A stretch of DNA of 64,000 nucleotides, taken from Nannochloropsis oceanica. Taxonomy: Eukaryota; Sar; Eustigmatophyceae; Eustigmatales; Monodopsidaceae. The notes under the pieces are model-generated. The model had not been told where the DNA came from and ran no database searches. It was given only the letters and a program-made list of their open reading frames with translations. Below, piece after piece: positions 53,642-64,000 of the stretch (position 1 is the stretch's first letter; every line of letters starts with the position of its first letter). The stretch covers positions 513,001 through 577,000 of the forward strand of contig CP038128.1 of NCBI GenBank assembly GCA_004519485.1, in the 5' to 3' direction. The position numbers were made by a program, and so were the translations under genes.

Positions 53642-56290
53642 ATGGAGGAGAATGTAGAAATATCAAGCGCGGAGGGCACCCGCAGTAGCATATGTCCCGC
53701 TCTTGTCAACGCTCTCCACCACGACCATGACGACCACGAGGCGGACCAGATGAAGGAGTCCATGCACCGCGACGCCCTCTTTCGGTCTAGGCTCTTGTCG
53801 TCCCGCCATTCCTTCACCCAGGGGTTGAATGGGGAGGAGCAGTTGGACGGCGGCGGACTCGCACAAATCCACCTCAGCAGTAGCCCCCGTTCAGGCCTCG
53901 GCATCATGACGGCGGGCGACCGACAGGACCTCGATCAAGGAATCGACACTCCACAACAACAGCCGCAACAGCAGCGACAGCGACAGCAGTTTCAGCAGCA
54001 GCAGGCCCCACTACCGGGGCCCATCAATGACCGCGGGCGAAGTATCAGCTTCAGTAGCATGAGTGCGGAGCCGGCTACCCGACCTGGGTCGGGGGTTGCG
54101 GCTGGCACCAGCACGGCCGCTTCAGAAGGCCCAGAGGAACGCTACAGCGTGCGCGACCTCTTCCCAGACTATCCCGAGGAATTTCTGCCTGAAATGCGGG
54201 ATTTCCAACGCGTTATCATTTCAAATACCCCCGAGCCTGTGGACAGCGACACCATGGCTGCCTGCCGACAACTTCGCAAGGCCATGATGCTTCGAAGCAA
54301 ATGGATGGGCGTCGCCTTGGACCCCGATGCCCCTTCGAGCGGACCCGGCCTAACGATCAGCACTTGCAACGGCAGTACCCCTGCACAGAACTATCCAGAA
54401 TCGCCCATCTACAACTCCTGCACTCCACCAGCGCCGTCTGTGCCCTTACCGCCGCATATGTTGGGGCGTGCTTCCCCACCCCCCACCGCCCCTCCTCCGC
54501 CGGGCTCCCCTGATTCCCCCCGAACCTCGGCATACAAGCGGATGAAACGGCGACAAGCCCCGCCTTATGAGCCGTTTTCCTATAAGCCGCCCGGGGCGTC
54601 CTCGCATCTGATAAAGTTGGTGGATGGTGTATACAACGTGTGGGAAGGGGAGGAGGGCGAGAATGGGGAGAAGGGCGGGGAGGTCGTGACGAAGATTTTT
54701 AGCGTGGATGAATTCTATGAGGATTTTCACGATTTGATACATTTGTTGACTTGTGGGCCGGTGAAGACGTACAGCTACAAAAGACTGCAGGTGCTGGAGG
54801 CGAGGTTTCACCTCCACAAGCTGTTGAACAGCGACCGGGAGCTGTCGGCACAAAAATCGGTGCCCCACCGCGATTTCTATAACATTAGAAAGGTAGACAC
54901 ACATGTGCATCATTCGGCGTGCATGCATTTGAAACATCTGTTGCGCTTTATCAAGCATAAGCTCAAGACGGCGGGTGGTGAGATCGTGGCTTTTCGGGAC
55001 GGGCAGTTCCTCACTCTAAAGGAAGTGTTTCAGTCTTTGAAGATTACAGCGATGGACCTGTCGGTTGATACTCTGGACATGCACGCCAACAATACTTTCC
55101 ACCGTTTCGATCGCTTTAATTTGAAGTACAATCCGGCGGGGCAGAGTCGGTTGAGAGAGATCTTCTTGAAGACCGATAATATGATCGCCGGGACGTATTT
55201 GGCTGAGGTAACGCAGCAGGTAATCAGCGATTTAAACGCGAGTAAGTATCAGTTGGTGGAGTGGCGCGTGTCGATCTATGGTCGGAAGCCCAGTGAATGG
55301 GATAAGCTCGCCCGATGGTTTTATACGTCTCGGCTGGCCAGCGATAAGATACGGTGGTTGATCCAGATTCCCCGATTGTACGCCGTCTACAAAGCCTCGG
55401 GGGAGCTGGAGAATTTCGAGCATTTGCTCCGCAATATCTTTGCGCCTCTCTTTGAAGTGACCAGAAATCCGGGCAGTAATCCCCCGTTGGCGATCTTCTT
55501 GAATACCATCGTAGGGTTTGACTGTGTTGATGACGAAAGCAAGCCGGAGATCCACGCGAATCAAGGGCAGAATTTCTCAACGCCTAAGGATTGGCAGTAC
55601 AAGCAGGACCCGCCTTATTCGTATTGGTGCTATTATATCGCAGCAAACATCAAAAGTTTGAACAATTTTAGACGGGTCAGGGGGATGTCGACGTTCGAGT
55701 TTCGCCCGCATTGTGGGGAGGCGGGCGATCCCGAGCATCTTGTAGCAGCGTATTTGTTGGCGGAGAAGATTAACCATGGGATTGTCCTTCGGAAAATTCC
55801 AGGATTGCAGCTATTGTACTATTTGAGTCAGATTGGCATGGCCATGTCGCCATTGAGTAACAACAAGTTGTTCTTGGATTATCATCGGAATCCGTTTGTG
55901 AAGTATTTTCATCAGGGGTTGAATGTGTCCTTGTCGACGGACGATCCGCTCTTGCTGCATTACACCAAAGACCCTTTGGTGGAAGAATATAGTGTCGCTG
56001 CCCAAGTTTGGCGGTTGAGCAGCACGGACTTGTGCGAGATGGCACGAAATAGTGTCTTGCAGAGTGGGTTTGAGGATATTTTTAAGAGGCACTATTTGGG
56101 GAGGCATTATGATGCCCCGGGGGCGGCCGGGAACGATATTCGACAGACAAATGTACCGGACATAAGAGTGAGGTATCGGCATGAAGTCTGGCGCAACGAG
56201 ATGGACATGGTGCTTTATTGTGATCGGGAGCCGGTGGGGAAGTCGATGGGGGGGAGGGGAGAGAAAAAGCCGGGATGGACATTGGGGTGA
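53642..56290 (+). CDS. AMPD: AMP deaminase
   Basis: A single exon of 882 residues, close to the usual eukaryotic length. The first ~300 residues are a variable Gln/Pro/Ser-rich region containing PDYPEEFLPEMRDFQRV. The catalytic domain starts near residue 410 with the zinc-binding KVDTHVHHSACMHLKHLLRF. FEFRPHCGEAGDPEHLVAAY lies near 690 and SLSTDDPLLLHYTKDPLVEE near 760; the acidic pair there is catalytic. The C-terminal EEYSVAAQVWRLSSTDLCEM is also typical. The enzyme hydrolyses AMP to IMP and ammonia in the cytosol, balancing adenylates in the purine nucleotide cycle. All zinc and catalytic motifs are present. ATG 53642 opens the frame; later ATGs would shorten only the variable region. Confidence 0.95.
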   Translation: MEENVEISSAEGTRSSICPALVNALHHDHDDHEADQMKESMHRDALFRSRLLSSRHSFTQGLNGEEQLDGGGLAQIHLSSSPRSGLGIMTAGDRQDLDQGIDTPQQQPQQQRQRQQFQQQQAPLPGPINDRGRSISFSSMSAEPATRPGSGVAAGTSTAASEGPEERYSVRDLFPDYPEEFLPEMRDFQRVIISNTPEPVDSDTMAACRQLRKAMMLRSKWMGVALDPDAPSSGPGLTISTCNGSTPAQNYPESPIYNSCTPPAPSVPLPPHMLGRASPPPTAPPPPGSPDSPRTSAYKRMKRRQAPPYEPFSYKPPGASSHLIKLVDGVYNVWEGEEGENGEKGGEVVTKIFSVDEFYEDFHDLIHLLTCGPVKTYSYKRLQVLEARFHLHKLLNSDRELSAQKSVPHRDFYNIRKVDTHVHHSACMHLKHLLRFIKHKLKTAGGEIVAFRDGQFLTLKEVFQSLKITAMDLSVDTLDMHANNTFHRFDRFNLKYNPAGQSRLREIFLKTDNMIAGTYLAEVTQQVISDLNASKYQLVEWRVSIYGRKPSEWDKLARWFYTSRLASDKIRWLIQIPRLYAVYKASGELENFEHLLRNIFAPLFEVTRNPGSNPPLAIFLNTIVGFDCVDDESKPEIHANQGQNFSTPKDWQYKQDPPYSYWCYYIAANIKSLNNFRRVRGMSTFEFRPHCGEAGDPEHLVAAYLLAEKINHGIVLRKIPGLQLLYYLSQIGMAMSPLSNNKLFLDYHRNPFVKYFHQGLNVSLSTDDPLLLHYTKDPLVEEYSVAAQVWRLSSTDLCEMARNSVLQSGFEDIFKRHYLGRHYDAPGAAGNDIRQTNVPDIRVRYRHEVWRNEMDMVLYCDREPVGKSMGGRGEKKPGWTLG

Positions 56291-57258
56291 GGGTTCAGAG
56301 GGAAGGGAGTGAGTAAATAAGTGAGTGAGTGAGTGAGTGAGTGAGTGAGGGAATGATGTTAACAATTCTGTGTAGTGACTGCTTAAATATTGTTGCGCGT
56401 ATGCGTATATTTCAAGAATGAGACGGAAGAGGAGAAACTGGTGCATCAAAGAAAGAGAGAATGCGCAAAAATTGAGGGAGTGCAAAACATGTCTATTTTT
56501 TTGTTTTATCACTCATCTGTTTCCACCACATTTGACATGATGTCATGTATTTAAATACAGCAGAATTTCTTGGCCTTTCTTTTTTGTTATCACTCGTTTT
56601 TGAATGCATTAAAAAAAAGGTACGCAGACACTCCTCGAAATTTTGACCCTCGGGGAAATACCCTTTATACTCCCTCCACCGCACAAATTCATACCTCAGC
56701 ACATGGTCTTTGAAAAGACTTCTCTCTGACATGAGAAGGAGCTAGTAAAAAGACCAAACGGAGTTCTCTTTGACCGGAAAATACCGCTTGTTTGTCCTGT
56801 AGTGTTTCTTTTGCGTTTGTCACGGGACAAGTGACGTGACGCCACCGGCTCTTGCTCGGACCGGCGGACAAGGGCAAAAGCAAATATTGGGAAAGGGGTC
56901 TTAACAAGCCCCCCAAGAATATTTCCCTTCCCCACCCGACCCAACTACAGGATTCAAAGTTTGTATGAAGAGTGTGTGTGGCTCTGCGTAGATCTATCCA
57001 AACCAAAGCGGAATGGCCATCCCATCCCCGGGCCCCTGTCTCTCCGTCGTCATGTCGTATGCTGGAGAACGAGAACGAAGGACTGCGGCGTGTCCATGTC
57101 GAGTATCTAGCATACGACCACGGACCACGTTCCTTCTATACCGAAAATTTCTATTCCCCCCTTTACGCTCGCACACAGGTTGACAAGGACGCAGCAGCAT
57201 CAGCGGCAGCAGCAATCGAACAGACTACCTCATTTCTGCCTGCCCAAGGACGGGGCAA
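56291..57258. other. Intergenic region with GTGA repeat
   Basis: Nearly 1 kb between AMP deaminase and the glycan fusion gene, both on the plus strand. It starts with a GAGT/GTGA tetranucleotide run (56315-56350), then AT-rich 3'-flanking DNA. A 79-codon minus frame (56493-56732) is present, but I do not support it as a gene. The promoter of the downstream gene should lie in the right part. Confidence 0.6.
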
Positions 57259-60200
57259 ATGGTCCCACGAGCTGGTGGCCGCAGCCTGGGGAGCAGTGGG
57301 CCCGAGGCGGGCGGTGGCTTGCTCCTGTCACGGCGCGCCATCCAGATTTACGCCTTTCTCTTTATAAATACCCTCATTTTTGTCATGCGGAGCCAATGGA
57401 TGTAAGTGGATGAATTGCGGGGGACGGGAACGTTGGGGGGGTCCAAGCCCGCGAGGGAATCAGGGCAGGAGAGACGCCATTGCCTTTCGGGTGGTATGAT
57501 GTGTTTGCACAAAAGACTTTGATATCAAGCTTTCTTTTTCTTTCTCTTTCTTGCGCAGTGTCTCCATGCCGTCCTCACTGGACACGAGCGTCTCGTCCCG
57601 GCACGACGCCACCCCTAGCAAGAGCGATCGGAATGGCGGGCCTGAGGGGATGGGAGAGCTTCAGGTAGGGTAAAACTGAATGGGAAAGGGAGGTATGGAG
57701 GGGTAGAAAGAAGGGAGAAAGACACCGAGACACGGTATGCTGAAAGATGACAAGCAGTGACCATGCTCGGTGGGTCTCGTGGGTGCCGAGGGCAGGGAAA
57801 AGCCTGCACCTGCCGCTTTGGCAGATTGCATATCGCTCTCAAACTCCCCTCAGCCTCTGCTCAGGACCGATTGGCGCGACCCACCTAACTTTAATTATAC
57901 AAGCTCTCGGATTTAACTCGCCCGACTCACCCTCGATCTTTCCCCCCCATTCCTAACACGCACAAAGATGGCCTTCGAGAGGGCCCAACGGGAGGGTACC
58001 ATCAGCGGCAGCAAAGGACGCACCCCCCACGACTCTTTGCGAAGGGGGAAGGAGTCAAGCACAAACAGCCGGAAGCTTGACAAGGACGGAGCCACTTCTG
58101 TAGTCGTTGGCCATGAGGGTCAGCTTGGGCAGCAGCAACAGTATCACGACGCCTTCTCGCACTTTCTTCCCAAGGACCAAGAAGTGCTCGAGTCAATTTA
58201 TGCAAGGGGGAGGGCCCGCATTCAAAAAGAGCTGCAGAGGCGGCACAATAACTTGTCGAGCATTGAGCCGTTCAATCCTTGGGGGCCTGTGTACATCTGG
58301 GATTGGTTTTCGCCCGATTACAACTGCCCGACGATGGAGCGTATTGGCCGGGTGGGGGACGGGGGAAAATGGATATGTGGTGTGGACGTGTTGAAGGAAC
58401 GGGAAAAGTGTGTGGTGTATTCATATGGCGTGAATAAGGACTTGTCGTTTGAGTTGGAGCTGATCGGGAGGACGGGGTGTGAAGTGCATGGCTTCGATCC
58501 AACAGTGGGAGGGGTCCCTCCTGATTGTAAGGGAAATGAGCATATCACGTTCCATAAACAGGCTTTGGGTCCCGTTAGCGGCCCGTCGGATGTGTTTATG
58601 ATGATGGAGACGTTGCTGGACACAATGAAGAGGCAAGGGCATACGTTTTTGGATGTTCTGAAGGTGGATATTGAGGGATCGGAGTGGGATACATTCAAGG
58701 CGATGTTACCTGAGAAGGCGTTGCCGTTTGGACAGTTGTTGATCGAGCTGCACTTTAGGGACGTGGTGGAGGTGTTTGAGTTTTTCGAGAACATGGATAC
58801 GCATGGCTTCCGTATTTTTATGCGCGAGACGAACCATAACCCTTGTGCGGCGGGCAAGCTACCGATAGCTGTTGAATTCTCTTTGATCAACCCTCAGGCG
58901 TATTTTGGCGGAGTCCCTCAGCCGGCGGCTGTCCAGGCCATTGCTGCTCGTCCCAATCCCCCTACTTACAATGGTGTGGTATATGTGCTGTCGCATAAGG
59001 GGAACCTCGGGCGACTTAGCACGATGCTGAGTACGTTTGAGAAGAATTTCAACCGGCATTACCATTATCCTGTTGTGATTTTTCACGAGGATTTCGGGCC
59101 TGCAGAGAAGAAGCTGTTGAAGGGAAGTGTGAAGGAAATGCGTCTGCAATTTCGCCAGGTAGGATTTTCAGTGCCGGCGTGGTTGGACAAGGCGAAGATA
59201 CCGGAGCGGACCCCATGTAGCCCGCATTCATCTACTGTGGGATATCGACATATGAATCGATTTTTGGCGTTCTATGCGGCGGAAGAGTTAAGTAAGGAGT
59301 ATGAGTGGCAATGGAGGTTGGATGATGATAGCCTGATTACAGAGGAGGTGGGATATGATGTGTTTAGGCTGATGGCAGAGAATGGGAAGAAGTACGGATT
59401 TACTAATATTGTTCAGGATGACGCTAAGTGCGTGCTGGGGTTGTGGAATGCCACGAGGGAGTACGTTGATCGCGAGGGCTTGGAGCCGACGTTTTTTACG
59501 CGCTGGACGGAGGGGGCGGTGTTTTACAATAATTTTGAGGTGTCGCATAGTAGTATTTGGACTTCAGCAGCATATCGGAAGTTTTTTGATTATATTGACA
59601 AGTTGGGGGGGATTTATTATCACCGGTGGGGGGATGCACCGATTCGGAGTATCGGTGTGTCATTGTTTGTGAACGAGTCGGAGGTGCATCAGTTTACCGA
59701 CGTGGCTTACACTCACTTGCCCTTTATCTCGCGTAATGCCTCGGGATTGCCTTCGCCAGGACAGACGCTGTTTTCTCGCGCAGGGGGGAGCAATCATCAT
59801 GGAGATTGCAATGGAAATTCCACATTGGCAGGGCATGGACTTGGAGGGGTGGTGGGTCATGTTCACGGCGGGAATAACGGGACGTGCTATTCGGGGAGGC
59901 CCAGTGGGGTGGTGTATACGGTGTTAAACGACGAGCCGGGGCAGTTGGAGAAGCTGTTGATGACGTTGAAGAGCTTGGATTTGTTTTTCACCGATCATTT
60001 CCATTACCCTGTCGCAATTTTTGCGGCGGATTTGAGTTTTGAACGGCGGACGACTATTCGAAAGGCGACGCGATCGGTGGTTGAGTTTCACGATTTGAGC
60101 TTTTTGGCATCTCAGCCTTTGCCGGGATGGGTGGATGAAGCCAGCGTCCCTGCTTTTGTTGATTGTGGGTTTGGAGACGATTCGATTGGAGACCGGAAGC

Positions 60201-61963
60201 GGAATCGGTACATGGCCTCGACGGGGGTGAGGAAGCTGGCGGCGCAGTATGATTATTTGTGGCGGTTGGCGCCGGGGGCGGTGCTAACAGAGAATGTGAC
60301 GAGTGATCCATTTGCGACCTTGGCAAGTGGTGGGAAGAGTTTTGGGTACTTGATGACGGTGACAGATGACAGCAAGTGTGTCGTGGGGCTGCAGGAGGCT
60401 ACCAAGGAATACGTGCAGAGGGAGGAGGTGACGCCGACGTTTTTGGATGTCCTGCCACCGGGCGCTGTTTTTTATGATGGCTTTGCGATTGCCCATGGCT
60501 CGTTTTGGCGCAGCCCCGAATATCAGTCCTACTTCCAGTTCCTCGATGAAGAGGGGGGGATATTTTATCACCGATGGACGGAAGCAAATATTTTGACGCA
60601 GGCCCTTGCGTTGTTCATGCCCACGGAGGAGATACATCGCTTTAGCGACGTTGGGTTCGAACACGCCCCCTTTGTAAAGCAAAGCACCAACAGGGCCGTA
60701 CTCAAGAAGCAGCTTGACAGCGTCTGGAAAGATCGTAGCATAGCTGCCACTCCCGCTCCCGAACTTTCGGCTTTGTTGGCACCCCGTCGATTTGGGTTTC
60801 TCGGCTCGGATGTTGCGACCTCCTTCAGGTTGCCTTCCGTGGCGGGGTACGGGGCGTATATGTGGTTGCTTGGCGACACTTTCCTTGGGACCAGTGACGG
60901 GTCTAGGCGAGAGGGGATGCATAGTACCATCAGCAATGCGTTGGCTTTTCTACCCTCGGGCGCGGATTTGGGGGTGGAGTCGGGTGAGCTGCTGTCGCCT
61001 TCGGACGTGACTTTCTTCTGGGGATATGATGATCAGGGTTTGCCGACAGCGCCGTTTGAACGGACGGCTGGCCAAGAGAGTGGGACGGTGCTTTGGCCCG
61101 TGAGTGGGGTGAGTGTTGAGTACGGCGGTATGGCGAAAATTGTGCTGTTTGCGCAGCGAGTGCGGAAGACACATGAGTTGGCCAAGTTTTTGGGTGTAGC
61201 GGATGCGATGAATTTCGAGGTGGAGGGAACGTCGATTATTATTGTGGAGAATCCCGCAGCAACTCCCAGCAGATGGAAGTATCGGGTGAGTGATTTGCCG
61301 GGGACAGACGCGAGCCACAATTGGTTTTCGGCCGTGGCGGTGGAGGGGGGGAAGGAAGTGGTGGATCGAGAAGAGGACGTGGTGTACATGGTAGGGAACG
61401 TGGGGACGCGGGGATTAGGTGTTTATGATGATGAGGCAAGCAAAAATGTCCTGGCTCGGATTAGCATCAAGGAATTATTGGAGGAAGAGTGGGGGAGGAT
61501 GGAGGTGCTGGTCGAGGACGGGGTCTGGGCCCGGACAACGGAGGCCGAAGCGACAAGGCCGGAGAGAAGAAAGACGATCTTTTCGCCGGCCAACGCTGAG
61601 ACGACTTTGCAGTACAACATGGAACTGAGGGCTTGGGTAACACTGGCAGTGGATGGGGTCACGGCTCAATTGGTCTTGTGGACCGCTCGAGAGCTGACGG
61701 GGCCTTGGATGTCAACGGTTATTCATAACATCCCGGCTCCGTTTGATGACCTGACAGTCTATAAATGTTACGCTGGAAAGGGACACCCAGAGCTGGCTGA
61801 GCCAGCAGAGCCGGGCCAAGGGGTCGAGCTTGTTTTTAGCTATGTGTGTAACAGCCCGTCAGATTCGAGCTTGCTCTTCGAGGAAGGGATGGGTGAGTTG
61901 TATGCCCCTCAATTTGTAAGGGTACGTTTGGGGGTGGCGGAGAAAGGGCGGGATGCGATTTAA
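57259..61963 (+). CDS. Methyltransferase-GT15-GT15-propeller fusion, Golgi-type membrane protein
   Basis: Exons 57259-57401, 57559-57664 and 57968-61963 join in phase to 1,414 residues. Exon 1 gives a short cytosolic start and a type II anchor (AIQIYAFLFINTLIFVM, residues 27-43). Residues ~190-390 resemble METTL24/FkbM-like methyltransferases (GDGGKWICGVD, VYSYGVNKDLSFE, FLDVLKVDIEGSEWD). Residues ~420-670 are a KRE2/MNT1-type GT15 alpha-mannosyltransferase (NRHYHYPVVIFHEDF, WRLDDDSL, YNNFEVSHSS, YYHRWGDAPI). Residues ~730-985 are a second GT15 copy with changed motifs (WRLAPGAV, YDGFAIAHGS, YHRWTEANI). Residues ~1025-1414 look like a glycosidase-type beta-propeller, DUF4185-like (MWLLGDTFLG, TARELTGPW, YAPQFVRVR). 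It probably builds and O-methylates mannose-containing glycans in the Golgi; this is inferred from the domains. A shorter start at 57968 would lack the anchor. Confidence 0.85.
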
Positions 61964-62236
61964 ATTGCAGCATTTGGTGCAGCAGGAGCAGCAGAGGCAG
62001 CTTTGCTGAAGCAGCAGGGTAACTAAAGCATTGAATCAAAACTTAAAGTGAAGGACTCAAAGTAACAAATGAGAGGATTTATTGTGCGTGTGTAGGAAGA
62101 GGGGGAGGAAGTGAAGGAGGAGGAGGAGGGAAATACGAAGGAAAAGAAGGAGAGGGAGAAGGAGAAAAAGGAGGAGGGGGGGGGGGGGGGGGGCGAAGAA
62201 GAGAGGCTTCATCAGAGAATGCAAACTGGAAGGCCT

Positions 62237-62359
62237 TCCTCCTCCTTCTACAACTCCTCCTCCTCCTCCTCTTCCTCCTCTTCCTCCTCCTCCTCCTCTT
62301 CCTCCTCTTCCTCCTCCTCCTCCTCCTCCTTTTCCTGCCCCTCCTCCTCCTCCTCTTCC

Positions 62360-62391
<32 letters not shown>

Positions 62392-62455
62392 CTCCTCCTC
62401 CTCCTCCTCCTCCTCCTCCTCCTCCTCCTCCTCTTCCTCCTCCTCCTTCTCCTTA
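62237..62455. repeat. TCC/TTC polypyrimidine tract
   Basis: About 220 bp of almost uninterrupted TCC with regular TTC variants on the plus strand, preceded by a purine-rich block with a G run near 62176-62193. A polypurine-polypyrimidine strand asymmetry of this length can form triplex (H-DNA) structures. Confidence 0.9.
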
Positions 62456-63265
62456 GGTAGTAAGAATAACATACTGAAGACAAAAAAGTGAAGAAAGGTA
62501 GGAAAAAGAGGGACGGCTCCATTTAGATTCTGGTCTCCGGTGGCCGAGCGATTAGAGATTTCTATACATACGTGCGCCAAACTTAAGGCACACAAGATTT
62601 TTTTGGGGGGGTGGATCAGATGGTCCAGGGTGAGTAGGGCATTTCCAGCAGAAGAGAAGACGACAGAAAAAGATACACAAAAGTAATCACGTGAAGAGAG
62701 GGACATAAGAATGGCAGATGGCTCTGCGCCATATTTCCGAAGCACGAGCACAAGCCGAGAGGCATTGTAAGATAATAAGAAAGCATAGAAATTTAGGGCG
62801 ACGAGGGGAGAAAACGACCGCGAGAAAATGGTTAGGGTGTGAGTATGAGGAAGAGAGGGGTATGACGGAGAAATGAGGGCTTACATCGGGGGTTATGGCA
62901 AAGAGGGGGCAAAGGGAGGGAGGGAAGAAGAAATGTGGGAAGTCTAACGTGCTCCCCACTCCCCACTCCTTCTTTTTTGGGTACCCATGATTGGTTCTCT
63001 GTTGTATGTGCCCATTAAGGGTGTAATTTGGTGTCTATTTAATTTGGAGCGCAAATGCGTGAAAGCACGGGAGGGATAGAAGAGAGGAAGAGAAAAAAAA
63101 GAAAAATTGCGGAAAGGGACAACATTGTTCGTAATGTCCCCCCATTATTTTTACGTCTCTTGTCGCGTCTGATTGTGTGCAGGCGACCATGAAGGCGTTT
63201 GGTGTAAGTTTTTTCATTCTCATGCGTGTGGATCTGCATTCTTCATTCACGCGGATGTGTAAAAC

Positions 63266-63283
63266 TTAACCTAACCCTAAACC
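63266..63283. repeat. Short telomere-like CCCTAA motif
   Basis: The stretch TTAACCTAACCCTAAACC contains about two to three degenerate copies of the CCCTAA/CCCTAAA telomere unit. It is too short to be a telomere end and could be chance. Confidence 0.4.
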
Positions 63284-63732
63284 AGGGGGGAGGTGGGCAA
63301 GGACGGATGGAGAGAGTTGGTGAGTGAGGGAGGGAGAAAGGGCTCGGATGACAGGCAATGGAAAGACAATTCCAACAGAAAGGATGATAGCATTCCACTT
63401 CTGTCCTTGTTTAAACTTGCTTTACTTTCTTCTTTCCCATTTCGCTGCTACTCCTTTCTGAGGGCCTCAGCAATGTGGACACCCAACTAAATTAGCCATG
63501 ACCACTGCCCCACCCACAATCGCATTATTAACCGATCCAGCACACATAACCACGACAAAGCTCTCTGTTGCTATTTTCAACATAGATCACAGCATTTTCA
63601 TTTTCTTCTCTGTATTTCCACCCAACTTTGTCAAGAATGGCCTTCTACTCCCCTCTCCTTCGCTCCTTTCATCTCAACCATTCCAACCCAAAATTGTGTT
63701 ATTCTGTGCCTCCGTCCCTCCTCTGTACTCCA

Positions 63733-63999
63733 TCACTTACTCCCACCGAACATTCCTCCAAACCATCCACTTCCTCCTCCCCCTCCACTCGGCTCTGGTA
63801 CTGACGAGTACCCTCCCCCCATCCCTCCTGCCCCTCCCCCTCCTCCTCCTCCTCCTCCATCCCCTCCCCAACTTCCACTCACGCCCGTGTCAAATCCGCC
63901 GCCTGTCGAGGGCGCATCAGGATCATCAGCATAAGACGGAGTCGACGAACCACTCCCATCATACCCCCCGCCCCCACCGCCACCACCAAAGCCCGAAAG
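63733..63999 (-). CDS. Gly-rich protein, C-terminal fragment
   Basis: The minus-strand frame is open from the right edge to a TGA at 63735-63733, giving the last 88 residues of a gene that begins outside the window. The sequence is dominated by Gly runs with spaced Tyr, Asp, Ser and Pro (YDGSGSSTPSYADDPD, STGGGFDTG) and ends SGWFGGMFGGSK. I do not recognise the family. A GTGAGT within the frame near 63892 could be a splice donor, but the frame downstream of it stays open and similar in composition, so read-through is the simpler model. Confidence 0.5.
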   Translation of the reverse strand, partial: LSGFGGGGGGGGYDGSGSSTPSYADDPDAPSTGGGFDTGVSGSWGGDGGGGGGGGGAGGMGGGYSSVPEPSGGGGGSGWFGGMFGGSK

Positions 64000-64000
64000 C

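Larger units (their letters stand above)
61964..63732. other. Convergent intergenic region with long TCC/AGG tract
   Basis: About 1.8 kb between the fusion gene and the minus-strand gene at the right edge. It contains GGA/GAGG-rich DNA (62095-62200), a TCC tract (62237-62455), mixed sequence, and a short telomere-like motif (63266-63283). Frames of poly-Ser, poly-Glu or poly-Arg come from the repeats. No gene is supported. Confidence 0.7.

Noticed and set aside
56493-56732. A 79-codon minus-strand frame downstream of AMP deaminase.
   Set aside because: Plausible-looking sequence, but short, in AT-rich 3'-flanking DNA and without any family or splice context.
62079-62751. Poly-Arg, poly-Glu and poly-Ser open frames.
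   Set aside because: Pure translations of the TCC/AGG tract in different frames; no unique sequence or start context.

Overview
The window looks like nuclear DNA of a compact, GC-rich microalga of the stramenopile type, with Nannochloropsis and other eustigmatophytes as the best guess. The reasons are spliced genes with GT-AG introns, a eukaryotic gene set (proteasome, TFIIB, Integrator, BRCA2, p24, AMP deaminase), and an organelle release factor whose N-terminus combines a signal peptide with an A-F plastid-targeting motif. Purine/pyrimidine tracts (TCC, CTG, CTCCCT) are abundant between and inside genes. The organism is an inference; no rRNA or organelle marker is present.

Layout, left to right: tail of an IST1-like ESCRT gene (+); 20S proteasome beta-7 subunit, three exons (-); TFIIB (+) whose zinc ribbon is split by a 1.65 kb intron; Integrator subunit 1 (-, 7.7 kb); a p24/GOLD cargo receptor (+); a PSI-CUB-TM-RING ubiquitin ligase (-, four exons); a plastid-type membrane protein of unknown function (+); a secretory EF-hand protein (-); a six-exon PrsW-type membrane protease (-); a four-KH RNA-binding protein (+); an FAD amine oxidase (+); plastid release factor 1 (-); an ADCK2-like ABC1 kinase (+); a giant BRCA2 (-); a decayed OSCA/TMEM63 channel pseudogene (+); an SH3-like/MDM2-type RING protein (-); AMP deaminase (+); a 1,414-residue membrane-anchored fusion of a methyltransferase, two GT15 mannosyltransferase domains and a propeller-like domain (+); and the Gly-rich 3' end of a gene running off the right edge (-).

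Several neighbours are divergent pairs with short shared upstream regions (PrsW/KH, RF1/ABC1 kinase, INTS1/p24), as expected in a compact genome. There is no operon-like functional cluster. The genes serve separate core processes: protein turnover, transcription and RNA processing, secretion, DNA repair, purine metabolism and glycan building.

The two most striking loci are BRCA2 and the glycan fusion. BRCA2 carries about 24 BRC repeats, 19 of them in a 153-bp tandem array in which I could see no differences. The fusion puts a predicted sugar methyltransferase and a mannosyltransferase, plus a degenerate copy of the latter, on one Golgi-type membrane anchor. Gene models with introns were built by hand from splice consensus, reading phase and remembered family sequences; no database search was run.
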